Source: DASTCZ01 sp035308165
GTDB taxonomy: Bacteria; Acidobacteriota; Terriglobia; Acidiferrales; UBA7541
Length of the DNA stretch: 64,000 nucleotides
Assembly (NCBI GenBank): GCA_035308165.1
Contig: DATGHC010000046.1
Location: forward strand, 1 to 64,000
Reading direction: 5' to 3'
Below, in pieces: positions 46,454-55,457 of the stretch; position 1 is the first letter of the stretch, and each line of letters begins with the position of its first letter. The position numbers and the translations under genes were made by a program. The notes under the pieces are model-generated. The model worked only from the letters and a program-made list of their open reading frames with translations. It ran no database searches and was not told the DNA's origin.

Positions 46454-47344
46454 TCAATCTTTAATGGCGGAAATTACTCGCACGATCCCGGCCAAGTCTT
46501 GCATAGCGCTGACGCGCGTCCATCCGCGAGACGCATCCAACAATTCACTGACCGGCTCGAATTGGCCAAAGCCCAATTCAAGAACCAGCAAGCCGCCCGG
46601 AGCAAGCCGTTCGCCCGCCTGCTTGATTAAGGACGGATAAAGCGCCAATCCATCTTCGCCTCCAAATAGCGCAACTTCCGGTTCGTGTGCGCGCACGTCC
46701 ATCGGCAATGTTTGAGCTTCGGAGCGTCCGATATAGGGCGGATTGCTCACGATCAGGTCGAATTGAGCCGGTACGCTCACAGCTTCAAGCAAATTGGATT
46801 CTACGAAAAGGATGCGATCTGCCACGCCATGCAGCTCGGCATTGCGCCGGGCAACCGCAAGCGCGGCCGCCGAAATGTCCGTCGAGTAGATTCTCGCAGC
46901 GGGCAACTCCTTCGCGAGCGCGACAGCGATACATCCAGACCCCGTCCCAATATCGGCGACGCGCAACGGGGCATTGCAGCGCGTTTCGCCCAGTCGTTCG
47001 AGCGCTACCTCGATGACGTGCTCGGTTTCCGGCCGTGGAATAAGGACATCTCGCGTAACTTCAAACTCCAGTCCCCAGAACTCTTGCTTGCCGGTAAGGT
47101 ATTGAGTGGGTGTCCCCGCAACCCGCGCGGCGATAAATTCAAAAAATGAGGACATTTGTTCCGGAGAGACCGTCTCTTCGGGATGCGCGTAAATCCAGGC
47201 GCGATCCCGGCCCAGCGTGTGAAGCAGCAGCAACTCAGCCGCAAGTGGCGCACTCGGAACGCCCGCAACTTCTAGCCGTCGGATCCCATCGCGGAGCGCT
47301 ACTCCAACAATGCCGGGCAATGGTTGTACCGGGGCCTGCGACAT
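46454..47344 (-). CDS. prmC: Release factor glutamine methyltransferase PrmC
   Basis: 296 residues. SAM motif I is VADIGTGSGCIAVALAKELP and the family's catalytic NPPY is in LIVSNPPYIGRSE. PrmC methylates the glutamine of the GGQ motif in RF1 and RF2, which speeds peptide release. It begins 24 bases after prfA, its substrate gene, the common bacterial arrangement. The N-terminal helical domain (residues about 10-85) is present. Confidence 0.96.
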   Translation of the reverse strand: MSQAPVQPLPGIVGVALRDGIRRLEVAGVPSAPLAAELLLLHTLGRDRAWIYAHPEETVSPEQMSSFFEFIAARVAGTPTQYLTGKQEFWGLEFEVTRDVLIPRPETEHVIEVALERLGETRCNAPLRVADIGTGSGCIAVALAKELPAARIYSTDISAAALAVARRNAELHGVADRILFVESNLLEAVSVPAQFDLIVSNPPYIGRSEAQTLPMDVRAHEPEVALFGGEDGLALYPSLIKQAGERLAPGGLLVLELGFGQFEPVSELLDASRGWTRVSAMQDLAGIVRVISAIKD

Positions 47345-47368
47345 TCTTTTCCTTTCAACGTAACCCGC

Positions 47369-48460
47369 TTACGTTTGATCCAATTCCTGCTTCAACCGCT
47401 CCGCCTGGAAATGCCCCACCAGCGCGTCCACCAGTGTTCCGATTTTACCGTCCATCGCTTCGCTGAGTTGGTGGAGAGTCACGCCGATTCGGTGGTCGGT
47501 AATGCGGCTCTGCGGGAAATTATAGGTGCGAATTTTTTCGGACCTGTCGCCGGTGCCAATCTGCCCGCGGCGCTCCGCGGCAATCGCCTCATGCTGCTTG
47601 CTGCGCTCGAGTTCATAGAGACGGGTGCGCAATACGCGCATTGCCTTGGCCCGGTTTTTGATTTGCGACTTTTCATCCTGCTGCGAGACCACCGTTCCCG
47701 TGGGCAGGTGCGTGATGCGCACGGCGGAATAGGTCGTGTTCACCGATTGCCCGCCGGGCCCGGAAGAACAGAACGTATCGATGCGCAGGTCTTTTGCTTC
47801 AATCTTGATGTCAATGTCATCGGCTTCCGGCAACACCGCCACGGTTGCCGCAGATGTGTGGATGCGTCCCTGCTGTTCGGTGGCCGGCACACGCTGCACG
47901 CGATGCACTCCGCTTTCGTATTTCAATTTCGAGTACACGTTCTTCCCGGAAATCGCCGCGGTGATGTCTTTCACTCCGCCAAGCGAAGTCGGTGAGCTCT
48001 CCAGGACTTCCACCTTCCAGTTCTGCGACTCGGCGTAGCGCGAGTACATGCGAAACAGTTCCCCGGCGAACAATCCCGCTTCATCGCCGCCGGTTCCAGC
48101 GCGAATTTCCAAAATGACGTTCTTTTCATCCAGCGGATCCTTGGGCACCAGCAAGACCTTCAGCTCTTCTTCGACGGTTTCCTTGCGCGCGGCCAGTTGT
48201 TTTTCTTCGTCATAGGCGAGCTGGCGCATCTCATTGTCACCGGATTCCGCGGCCATTTCTTTCGCCTCGCGCTGGCCTTGATCAATCTGCTTCCACAGCC
48301 GGTATTTCTTGACGATCTCGGCAAGTTCCGAGTGCATTTTGGCGAGTTTCTGGATGCGCGCGGAATCGGACAGCACTTCGGGAGACGAAAGTTGCGCGGT
48401 CATTTCTTCGTAGCGCGCTTCCAACTGGTCTAGCTTTTCGTAGAGCGTTTTTTTGGCCAT
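47369..48460 (-). CDS. prfA: Peptide chain release factor 1
   Basis: 363 residues. The stop-codon recognition tripeptide PAT is in VQRVPATEQQGRIHTS, which marks RF1 (UAA/UAG) rather than RF2 (SPF). The peptidyl-hydrolysis motif GGQ is in SSGPGGQSVNTTYSAVRITH. It acts in the ribosomal A site. It heads a likely unit prfA-prmC-dinB-rsbU-like-cca, with gaps of 24 to 61 bases. Confidence 0.98.
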   Translation of the reverse strand: MAKKTLYEKLDQLEARYEEMTAQLSSPEVLSDSARIQKLAKMHSELAEIVKKYRLWKQIDQGQREAKEMAAESGDNEMRQLAYDEEKQLAARKETVEEELKVLLVPKDPLDEKNVILEIRAGTGGDEAGLFAGELFRMYSRYAESQNWKVEVLESSPTSLGGVKDITAAISGKNVYSKLKYESGVHRVQRVPATEQQGRIHTSAATVAVLPEADDIDIKIEAKDLRIDTFCSSGPGGQSVNTTYSAVRITHLPTGTVVSQQDEKSQIKNRAKAMRVLRTRLYELERSKQHEAIAAERRGQIGTGDRSEKIRTYNFPQSRITDHRIGVTLHQLSEAMDGKIGTLVDALVGHFQAERLKQELDQT

Positions 48461-48634
48461 GGGCCGGGTCCCTCAAATAACGAATTCATTGCAATGGTCA
48501 AGTTGACGTCGGGAAAACTACAGGCTGCAGGCAAAGCGTCCGTTGGTGCGGGCGCCGGGGAGGAAAAACCTAATAGAAAGCGGCGAACATTTATATTAAA
48601 CCGGTAATCAGCATAACCAGCGACTCAAGCGAAG

Positions 48635-49120
48635 TCAATCAGCCGGGCGCAGATTCGTTTCTTCCCGCGTGAAAGCGTTGTTAACGGAATATAGCACCAG
48701 CGAAGTCAGCGCGCCGGCAACAAGCACTTGCCAGATACCACCACCGATGGACCTGGTCGGCTGGCCAAACAAGTAAAGTCCAAATCTGGAGAAGCTCCGC
48801 CCCCCTGCGACACGGTCGAACGCAGCACCCGCTATTTCGAGAACCATGAACACCAGCAGATATACTCCCGCGCCGCCAATGGCCCAATGCCAGGCCTGCG
48901 TCCAACGCAATGGCGAAGCGAGTCGGCGCAGCACGAAGGCGGCGATCAACTGTGGAATGCAGCCGAAAATCGTTTCAATAAAAAATGCGAAGAGAAAATC
49001 GCTCGCCCAGTTGGAGGTCCCGGCATTGTCGCGGCCGATTAAAAACTGCGCCAGCGTGAAAAAGAAACTGCCGCACACCACAGCGGCCAGATAATAGGCC
49101 AGACTTCCGCGCTTGGTCAT
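48635..49120 (-). CDS. Four-helix membrane protein coupled to the ThyX-like gene
   Basis: 161 residues with four predicted membrane segments (about 7-27, 37-60, 72-94, 127-146). The ATG at 49120 overlaps the ThyX-like stop by ATGA, so the two are translationally coupled; a longer frame to 49222 lies inside that gene and is rejected. I recognise no family. Confidence 0.7.
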   Translation of the reverse strand: MTKRGSLAYYLAAVVCGSFFFTLAQFLIGRDNAGTSNWASDFLFAFFIETIFGCIPQLIAAFVLRRLASPLRWTQAWHWAIGGAGVYLLVFMVLEIAGAAFDRVAGGRSFSRFGLYLFGQPTRSIGGGIWQVLVAGALTSLVLYSVNNAFTREETNLRPAD

Positions 49121-50718
49121 ATGCGCCGTTCGATGCGCGGGAAATCGGTCCAAACTTTTACGCCGCAGAAATGGGAGCCTTCTGTGCAGATGGGTGTCGC
49201 AATTCCCGCGCGGATATAGCACGGCGGGCCAATATACTTGGCCAACTCAGGTACAGCGGCGCGGAGCTGGTCCAGTTCTTCCATGGATGCCTGGTAAATC
49301 TCCTCCTGCGCGTTAAAGCAGGTGCGCATGGTCCATTTGTGCAGCAGGTGCAGCAGCGAACCCGACTCAACCAGCCGGATTGCTTTCGCATTTGGCAAAA
49401 GATAGAGCGCCGCTTCGGAGGGCGCGCCGCGATCCAGCAATTGGTTCTTGGCCGCCCACGCATCGGCCATGGCCTGCTCGTAAATCTCACGCGCTTTCGG
49501 ATTTGAGGCGATCAACATCGGCGTCACGTAATCCGGCTCACGCGTGTCGGCCAGCGTCAGCAACGGCCGGGAACCCGGTACCATGCGGTGCCGCTGATCC
49601 TGGCTATCTGCGGTGTGGCTAATCTTCTTTGCAAACGTAAAATACGCGTGTTGCAAGGCTCGCATCATCGGCGCGTGGACTCCGATGTTCAGTGTCTGAA
49701 GCCGGTACGGATTCCGGGCCGGATCCAGCAGCCGCGACAGCGCTTCAGCGTCCGAACACGCCGCTTCGGAGAGACCCACCACCGCGCGATAAGCCACCGC
49801 AATTATTCGCGCGGCGTTTGCCGACCCATCCACCAGCACCGACACGCGCCCGGCCAGCTTCGCGTCGAATTCCCGCGCAAAATCTTCGCCTCCCGATCCG
49901 TCCGGCCTGCCAACCGCGGAGACCTGCTCCCACTCCGGCAGCGATTCCATCGGCTCGACATCAAACCGGTCGAAAAATTGCGGGTCGAGCTCGCGAACGC
50001 GAGCAACCATCTCCCCCACAACCGCGCGTGATTCCGCGGGAGTGTCGGAAGCCGCCTGCATGCGCCACAGTCGGTGCAGCACAATCCCGGAAAGCGTGTG
50101 CACCATGGTCGTCGCCGCTGCTACGGGCAAAACGTACCGCGCAACTTCAATCGCGCGCTTTTCCGCCTGCCCCTCTACCTTTTTGACGCGCTTGGGGTGC
50201 GAAAGTTTTCCGATGTGCCATATATCGCCAAGAATTTCGCGGGCGTTGGGCAAAAGCAGCGCAGACAACTCGCGGTAATACCCCCACGCGCGTGCCACGG
50301 CGCGCTCGTAAATCGCACGTTCAGCGGCGCCAAACCCCGGCCCTTCCTCGGGCACGAACGCAACCGCTCGATTCAGACGAACATAGCGCTGGCTCTGCTG
50401 CTCGGAATTGTAAAACGGATGCGCGTGCAGGAATGACCAGACAAATTGCCGGCTGACATTTTCCAGCCCAAACTCAAAATGCGCATGCTGGTAAACGGTG
50501 TGATGACCGCCATTGTACGTAGCCGCGCCGATCAGCAGGCGCTGCTTATCATTCACTTCCTCGGGGCCGATCAATCGCGGCGCGTAGCAAGTGCGCGCAG
50601 CCGCAATGGCCGAGTCGTAGGGATGTGCGAAGGCGTTCCGCAAGGTAACGCGCGGCAAAGCCGCTTCCATCGCAAATGTTTCCGTCTCATTATTCAGTGG
50701 AAGAGGTTGCGTAGCCAT
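49117..50718 (-). CDS. Double-domain ThyX-like protein (FAD-dependent thymidylate synthase superfamily)
   Basis: 533 residues, about twice a ThyX monomer. The N-terminal half (about 25-260) has the ThyX core GGHHTVYQHAHFEFGLENVSRQF and a C-terminal motif half SEQQSQRY (105-112), but the RHR part is replaced by AHP. The C-terminal half (about 285-530) has ALQHAYFTF and QRHRMVPGSRP (RHR at 376-378) but lacks the SQRY part. Canonical ThyX needs RHR-x7-8-S-x-R for dUMP and FAD binding. So each half keeps a complementary piece. It might form a composite site or have a different reaction. The ribosome site is weak. Confidence 0.82.
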   Translation of the reverse strand: MATQPLPLNNETETFAMEAALPRVTLRNAFAHPYDSAIAAARTCYAPRLIGPEEVNDKQRLLIGAATYNGGHHTVYQHAHFEFGLENVSRQFVWSFLHAHPFYNSEQQSQRYVRLNRAVAFVPEEGPGFGAAERAIYERAVARAWGYYRELSALLLPNAREILGDIWHIGKLSHPKRVKKVEGQAEKRAIEVARYVLPVAAATTMVHTLSGIVLHRLWRMQAASDTPAESRAVVGEMVARVRELDPQFFDRFDVEPMESLPEWEQVSAVGRPDGSGGEDFAREFDAKLAGRVSVLVDGSANAARIIAVAYRAVVGLSEAACSDAEALSRLLDPARNPYRLQTLNIGVHAPMMRALQHAYFTFAKKISHTADSQDQRHRMVPGSRPLLTLADTREPDYVTPMLIASNPKAREIYEQAMADAWAAKNQLLDRGAPSEAALYLLPNAKAIRLVESGSLLHLLHKWTMRTCFNAQEEIYQASMEELDQLRAAVPELAKYIGPPCYIRAGIATPICTEGSHFCGVKVWTDFPRIERRI

Positions 50719-50817
50719 CGCGAACGCTCATTCTACACCGGCTTGCCCTCGGCGCAGCGCGAAGTCGAGCCGGTGCCCAAAAACCTTTTTGGAAAGTTTC
50801 ACCTGCACAACGGGAGG

Positions 50818-51039
50818 TTATGTCTTCTTCGCTTCGTTGCCCGCGTACTTGCGATTGAATCGCTCAATGCGTCCGGCCGTATCCAGCACTTTTTGTTTGC
50901 CGGTAAAGAACGGATGGCAACTTGAGCAGATTTCGACGCGCAGCATCTCGCCCTTTATGGTTGAGCGAGTCTTAAAAGTATGCCCGCAGGCGCAATGGAC
51001 CAAAACTTCGTGATAATCGGGGTGGATTCCAGCCTTCAT
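50818..51039 (-). CDS. rpmE: 50S ribosomal protein L31, zinc-binding form
   Basis: 73 residues. MKAGIHPDYHEVLVHCACGHTFKTRST and EICSSCHPFFTGKQK carry the four cysteines (CxC and CxxC) of the zinc-containing L31. GAGGAAGG precedes the ATG at 51039, and the much longer upstream frame is rejected. The gene is downstream of an intrinsic terminator, so it needs its own promoter in 51040-51212. Confidence 0.97.
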   Translation of the reverse strand: MKAGIHPDYHEVLVHCACGHTFKTRSTIKGEMLRVEICSSCHPFFTGKQKVLDTAGRIERFNRKYAGNEAKKT

Positions 51040-51212
51040 GGTTACCTTCCTCGCGGCCGGTCTGCACGGCAGGGGGTGGGACCCCACAGTCGCGTCGCTA
51101 GGCCGCGGACAGACAGTTAGATTACGCGAATTGCCGATCGGATGCAAAGAGGCTTGAGCCATTGGAGGCGCGATGCAGCTCGCAAGAAGTGCGCTTGGTG
51201 AATTGGACCGTC

Positions 51213-51277
51213 CGGAAAAAGAGAGGGCTGCCTGGCGCACCCGGTATGCGAACCGGGTGTTGGGCAGCCCTCCCCTA
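51213..51277 (-). terminator. Strong intrinsic terminator after the DUF1111 gene
   Basis: On the minus strand GAGGGCTGCC pairs with GGCAGCCCTC as outer stem, and CACCCGGT with ACCGGGTG as inner stem. TCTTTTTCC follows immediately. It is an unusually long and stable hairpin, 65-125 bases after the stop codon at 51338. Confidence 0.85.
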
Positions 51278-51340
51278 GGAGAGAACCTTTAATCAGTCTC
51301 CCCGCCGGACCAGGAGGTTCTCCCGGACGGGCCTCTCCTA
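51277..51340 (-). other. Second structured segment between DUF1111 stop and terminator
   Basis: The right arm AGGTTCTCTCCTA can pair either with TAGGAGAG, at the DUF1111 stop codon, or with GAGAACCT further in. The two pairings are mutually exclusive in part. It is not needed for the terminator and its role is unknown. Confidence 0.4.
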
Positions 51341-52720
51341 AAGTGAACGCAGGAAATTCAATAGATCCTGCTTCTGTGTTTCCGTCAGTCCGTGAAAACG
51401 AGTAATCACAGCGTTGGCCTCGGAACCGGGGCTGTGATGCGCCCGAATCGCTTCCAGCAGGTCACTGGTCCGTCCGTCATGTAGGAAGAAAACTCTCTGG
51501 CCCAATCCCCAAAGCGGAGCAGTGCGAAACTCGTCCGGCCCAGCAGATCCCTGCGAAACTCCATCTGCCAACCCAGCGCCCATGTGATGCACCATGAAAT
51601 CCGAGAAGGCGTTGACCGGCACATTGGTCTGACCGGTCGTCAACGACATGCTGCCGGTGCTTATTGAAGGCGAATGGCATAAGGCGCACCCGACGGCGGT
51701 GAACACATTGGCTCCTCGCTGGCTCGACGGCGTAGGTGTGGCTGGCGTCGGTGGCGCCGAAAGTCGCATGAACATCGCGAAGTTCGAGACGTCAGAAGCC
51801 ATATCCGATGTCGGTGAAGGACCGCTGGATGTGAAGTTCTCCGCGTCCTCGGGCAACTGAGTCAGCAGGCAACCGTGGCTGTCTTCGCGCTCATTGGGAA
51901 ACAGTTCGCTGGTCACTCCCATTTCAACGTTGTAGGCCTCTCCCGCGAAAATCAGCGCGGATTTGTTTTGCGCTTTCCAGCCGAAACGGGTAATCGAGCC
52001 GTCGTTGCCGCTTCGATTCGGATGTCCCCGAATGCCCAGAATGTTTTTCTCAAATTGATTCGCCGCTGCATTGGCCAACAAGTTTGAATCGGTGATTTCT
52101 TCAACCATTCCCATGCCGAAAACCGGCGTCGGAATGCGAAAGATCACATTGTGCTGATCCAATGCTTGCTCAAAATTGGGCTGCGTAAGAGTACAACCCG
52201 CTGCATCCTGCATCTTGGTGATGGTGAACAGGTCGTGGACACCTCCATCAGGCGATCCATCGGGATTCCTGATGAATCGCGCTTCACGGATTGGTCCATC
52301 GGATTGGATGAAGGGGGGCACCACGTTTTGTGCGCCGAATACCGTGGCGAATCCGATCTGCGGATTGTTCGTCGCCGGGCTGGTCCCACCTACTGTGGGC
52401 TGAACGTGACATCCCGCGCAGCCGTCCCCGTTGAATCTGGGGCCAAGTCCCTGACTGTCGCAGCCCGTCAGGCTCCCGGAAACACAATTCACTTCCTGGA
52501 ATCGGAGCAACGCTGCGGCAAAAAGCTGCGGATAGTTGCTGACCAAACCCGGGCGAGGTCCTCCCACACCGGGATCTCCTCCGCGAACTCCAGGATCCTT
52601 CGCGGTGAGCTGGCCGAAGGCGATGCTGGAAATCAAGAGCACCATCAAAAACGCTAGACACAATTTCACTTTGGATCTGCGCGCCAATTCAAACACCCCA
52701 GATGAACGAAACAGTGGCAT
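51338..52720 (-). CDS. Di-haem oxidoreductase-like protein (DUF1111)
   Basis: 460 residues with a signal sequence (about 16-36, LCLAFLMVLLISSIAFGQ). Two c-type haem sites are visible, CAGCH in FNGDGCAGCHVQP and CALCH in AVGCALCHSPS. The later blocks RTAPLWGLGQRVFFLHDGRT and AIRAHHSPGSEA are typical of DUF1111, formerly 'thiol oxidoreductase', related to MauG/cytochrome c peroxidases. Periplasmic. The start at 52720 has CAGGAG before it; the longer frame to 52825 does not. A palindrome lies about 140 bases upstream. Confidence 0.9.
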   Translation of the reverse strand: MPLFRSSGVFELARRSKVKLCLAFLMVLLISSIAFGQLTAKDPGVRGGDPGVGGPRPGLVSNYPQLFAAALLRFQEVNCVSGSLTGCDSQGLGPRFNGDGCAGCHVQPTVGGTSPATNNPQIGFATVFGAQNVVPPFIQSDGPIREARFIRNPDGSPDGGVHDLFTITKMQDAAGCTLTQPNFEQALDQHNVIFRIPTPVFGMGMVEEITDSNLLANAAANQFEKNILGIRGHPNRSGNDGSITRFGWKAQNKSALIFAGEAYNVEMGVTSELFPNEREDSHGCLLTQLPEDAENFTSSGPSPTSDMASDVSNFAMFMRLSAPPTPATPTPSSQRGANVFTAVGCALCHSPSISTGSMSLTTGQTNVPVNAFSDFMVHHMGAGLADGVSQGSAGPDEFRTAPLWGLGQRVFFLHDGRTSDLLEAIRAHHSPGSEANAVITRFHGLTETQKQDLLNFLRSL

Positions 52721-53253
52721 GTCGTCTCCTGAATCTGGCTGGGAGGGTGGCAATTCGTCTGATTCACGAATTTTGGAACCACGGGAGGCTGGGTTGCTGA
52801 CCCGGAAGACTATCGCTGAGTCCAATCGAGGGTAAGCTGACCTGAGGGACAGTATTCGTACAAGTACGAGTCGCTGAGCGCGTCCTGAACTTCACACTGT
52901 TCTGTGAAATGACGAATACCGATTTCAATTCGATCCGCTGACTAAATCTATTTTGATTCGACGAGTCTCTTTTTTATTTTCTATTGAGCTGACGTGGTTC
53001 CTTCTTGGAACGCGCAACTCTCATTCCATACTTTGTTCTCACTTGGTTCAGCGCAATCCCGCCAAAGATTATCCAATGCGTGAGCACACACCTCAGCGTC
53101 ACCTTCATTGCTAATAGTTCAGAGCGGCCGCAAACCTCCCAAAATATTCAGTTCTCGTCGCGCCAAAGCCGCGGGTGTCAGGCTTCAAATCAGTCAATAC
53201 CGGTATGGCCTTTTCCCTTGTCGGACACTGCGGGACACGGTAGCTTCAGCGGG
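52721..53253. other. Intergenic region between DUF1111 and the 53254 gene
   Basis: 533 bases. The region holds the palindrome at 52855-52870 and an AT-rich stretch (52920-52990). The frame of the 53254 gene is open back to 53005, but that part lacks family or coding character, so I treat it as non-coding. Confidence 0.4.
52855..52870. promoter_or_regulatory. Palindrome, probable operator of the DUF1111 gene
   Basis: TCGTAC-AA-GTACGA (52856-52869) is a perfect palindrome apart from the AA centre. Together with the preceding bases it contains TATTCGTAC, which is also present in the operator-like repeat at 28520-28543, in the same orientation relative to the minus-strand gene. Confidence 0.5.
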
Positions 53254-53838
53254 ATGCGTGTGGAAGCCATAAATTTGGTGGGCTCCTCAAACCCGAAGGC
53301 AAATTCCGAAGCTATCAAAGTTCCCTGGCAAGGTGACGACGGAACCGAATATCTCAATCTGCGCGAAGACCCCGCTGCCATAGCTCGGATCGCTGCAGCT
53401 TCGGAGCATCCCCCCCTGGCCGGATTCCTCGCGGCCATCAACGGCCAGGGCTCGCTCTTCTCCACCGTGCGATTAAAAGTCTGGGCCGCCGCTCCGTCTC
53501 AAGCCGGAGAGGAGCCCGAATTTCATTCCCGCGTGGACATGATTTTCGTCCATCAACCCTTCAACCTTGTGGCCGACCAATATGAAGATGCCGTCCGCCG
53601 TTTGGTTGATCTGGGGATGAAGGATTCAGCCGATTTCCTTACAGTGCGCCTGGAGATTCTGCCCTGCACCTTCGACAACTCCCCAAATAACGGAGTGGGC
53701 CTGCGCATCGGGTTTACCGCGCGTGGCGCCTCAGCCGAGCAAGCGCGAACGCGTTGGGCTTTGGGGTTGATGAAGTTGCAGCAAGCTTTACTCTTTATTT
53801 CCAGAGCCATGCGCCAGACTCTTGCCGTCAACGAATAA
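53254..53838 (+). CDS. Hypothetical protein
   Basis: 194 residues from the ATG at 53254. Alpha/beta with TEYLNLREDPAAIARIAAASEHPPLAGFLAAING, VDMIFVHQPFNLVADQYEDAVRRLVDLG and LTVRLEILPC. I recognise no family. The ribosome site is weak, and the frame is open upstream to 53005, so the start is uncertain. It converges on the GGDEF-PilZ gene, with about 30 bases between stops. Confidence 0.55.
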   Translation: MRVEAINLVGSSNPKANSEAIKVPWQGDDGTEYLNLREDPAAIARIAAASEHPPLAGFLAAINGQGSLFSTVRLKVWAAAPSQAGEEPEFHSRVDMIFVHQPFNLVADQYEDAVRRLVDLGMKDSADFLTVRLEILPCTFDNSPNNGVGLRIGFTARGASAEQARTRWALGLMKLQQALLFISRAMRQTLAVNE

Positions 53839-53866
53839 TTTTCCAGGGAATTCAAGCGATCGGCAA

Positions 53867-55183
53867 CTAAGTTATAAATGTGCAGCCCACGCGGACTTGC
53901 GCAGCGGAAGTATGATGGACGTACACCTTCCTCAGCCTTACACGAACCTCTCCAAGAATGGGTACTTGAAGAACGGCTTGGAACGAATCGGCTAGAGGAA
54001 AATTCTCATCCGCCTCCAGTGCCACTCCTCCATGACTCATGTCCAGCACGCGAATCGGCTTGTCCAGAATTGTGCCCACCGTTGCGAACGCGCGCGTTCC
54101 GGTCAACGATATGCGGTCTGAGTTGCGCCGATCTGTGCCAAACGATCTTCCGGCGGGCTGGCTGGCGGCCGTTGTTGGCTTCGATGATTGTTCAATCTTT
54201 CGCGGAATCTCCGGTTCAGGGGTCTTGATGGTTTCACGTTGGACGCTGGGCGTGCTGCTGGCTGGGCGCGTGTCTCGGGCATCGGACGGCGTTCCGGGGG
54301 GAGTCCCTTCCGTCCCTCCTGTGCCCTGCGGCGGCACATCGGACCTCCGCGGAGGATTGGCGGACGCCTCTCCATTGCGAACGCGCGCGGAATACTTCAT
54401 CTGATAGAGCCGCTCATCAGCGACCCGCAGCATCACTTCGGCTTCATCTCCATCTTGAGGATAAATTGCCAGGCCATAGTCCAGCCCGATGGGAATGGAC
54501 ATCTTCTGCGGAGCCAGGGCCGCCGCAAAATTCGTGTGCACGCGGCGCCCGAGAGTTCCAGCCTGCTCGGCGTCGGACTGCGGGAGCAGCAAGGCGAATT
54601 CATCCCCGCCAATGCGAAATGCAAAATCAGAAGTGCGCATCGAGTGCCGCAAGGTACTCGCGGCAAGTTGCAGCACTAAGTCTCCTCGGGGATGCCCGTA
54701 CTGGTCGTTCACTTCCTTGAACACATGTAGATCGAGAACAATAAGAGCCAGGCTTAGGTCATACCGCCGGGCCCGGTTCATTTCCTTTTCAAAGTACTCC
54801 TCGAACAGTCGCCGGTTGTAAAGTCCTGTGAGCGGATCCGTCGCCGCATTGACTTGCAGTTTTTTTAGATCCTCGTACTCCATTAGGATCGGCGCGCGCA
54901 GAAGATTCGTTGACGCCAGCACGTCCATCATTGCCGTCTTCAGCGCCACGGGACGTCCCACTATTTGTGAAAGCTCCTGGCGCCGCGCCACAATTTGGTC
55001 CCACATTTCCAAACTTTGAGGTTCGGTCAATTCAAGCTGAGTGAGGGATTTCAGAAGGCGCTGCAGGAACAGACCACGGGCGGGCCGGTCGAGACCGTCG
55101 AGGGTATCGATCAGCAGTTCAAAGACACTATCTTCGGCGGGCAAGGAAAAGCCCTCAGGCTGTCCGGGAACGGACATGGGCAT
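53867..55183 (-). CDS. Diguanylate cyclase with C-terminal PilZ domain
   Basis: 438 residues. A helical N-terminal region (1-110) is followed by an intact GGDEF domain (about 113-275) with DPLTGLYNRRLF and RIGGDEFALLLP. The inhibitory I-site RTSD lies five residues before GGDEF. A Pro/Ser/Thr linker follows, then a PilZ domain (about 345-438) with RRNSDR and DMSHGG, the c-di-GMP-binding motifs. It should both make and sense c-di-GMP; no signal peptide or membrane segment is seen. A TGG-N9-TGCT sigma-54 element lies about 75 bases upstream (55258-55274). Confidence 0.92.
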   Translation of the reverse strand: MPMSVPGQPEGFSLPAEDSVFELLIDTLDGLDRPARGLFLQRLLKSLTQLELTEPQSLEMWDQIVARRQELSQIVGRPVALKTAMMDVLASTNLLRAPILMEYEDLKKLQVNAATDPLTGLYNRRLFEEYFEKEMNRARRYDLSLALIVLDLHVFKEVNDQYGHPRGDLVLQLAASTLRHSMRTSDFAFRIGGDEFALLLPQSDAEQAGTLGRRVHTNFAAALAPQKMSIPIGLDYGLAIYPQDGDEAEVMLRVADERLYQMKYSARVRNGEASANPPRRSDVPPQGTGGTEGTPPGTPSDARDTRPASSTPSVQRETIKTPEPEIPRKIEQSSKPTTAASQPAGRSFGTDRRNSDRISLTGTRAFATVGTILDKPIRVLDMSHGGVALEADENFPLADSFQAVLQVPILGEVRVRLRKVYVHHTSAAQVRVGCTFIT

Positions 55184-55257
55184 GGGTCATATCCATTCGG
55201 GCCAACCCCAGCGGGGAGGTGGGGAGAGCGATTAGCTAGATGATTCCAACCATTTGT

Positions 55258-55274
55258 AGCACATTGGATTCCAT
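55258..55274 (-). promoter_or_regulatory. Sigma-54 -24/-12 promoter of the GGDEF-PilZ gene
   Basis: On the minus strand TGG (55273-55271), nine bases, then TGCT (55261-55258). GG and GC are ten bases apart, as sigma-54 requires. The start site would be near 55247, giving a leader of about 64 bases. Confidence 0.6.
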
Positions 55275-55457
55275 CCTCCCACATCGGGAGAGATGTTGAA
55301 CCAAAACTCCAATCAACAAAACTTCCTGATAAATGCGGAAGAACTCTTGGAGTAAATAGAACATCTTCCGGATTCAATTCCAAATTGGTAGAATTTCTGC
55401 ACAATTTGTTTCATGTTCTTCCGGAATTCGCGTTGAATCATCAACGATCCTGGATCA

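Noticed and set aside
53005..53253. N-terminal extension of the 53254 gene
   Set aside because: It has no ribosome site or recognisable domain, and its composition looks non-coding.
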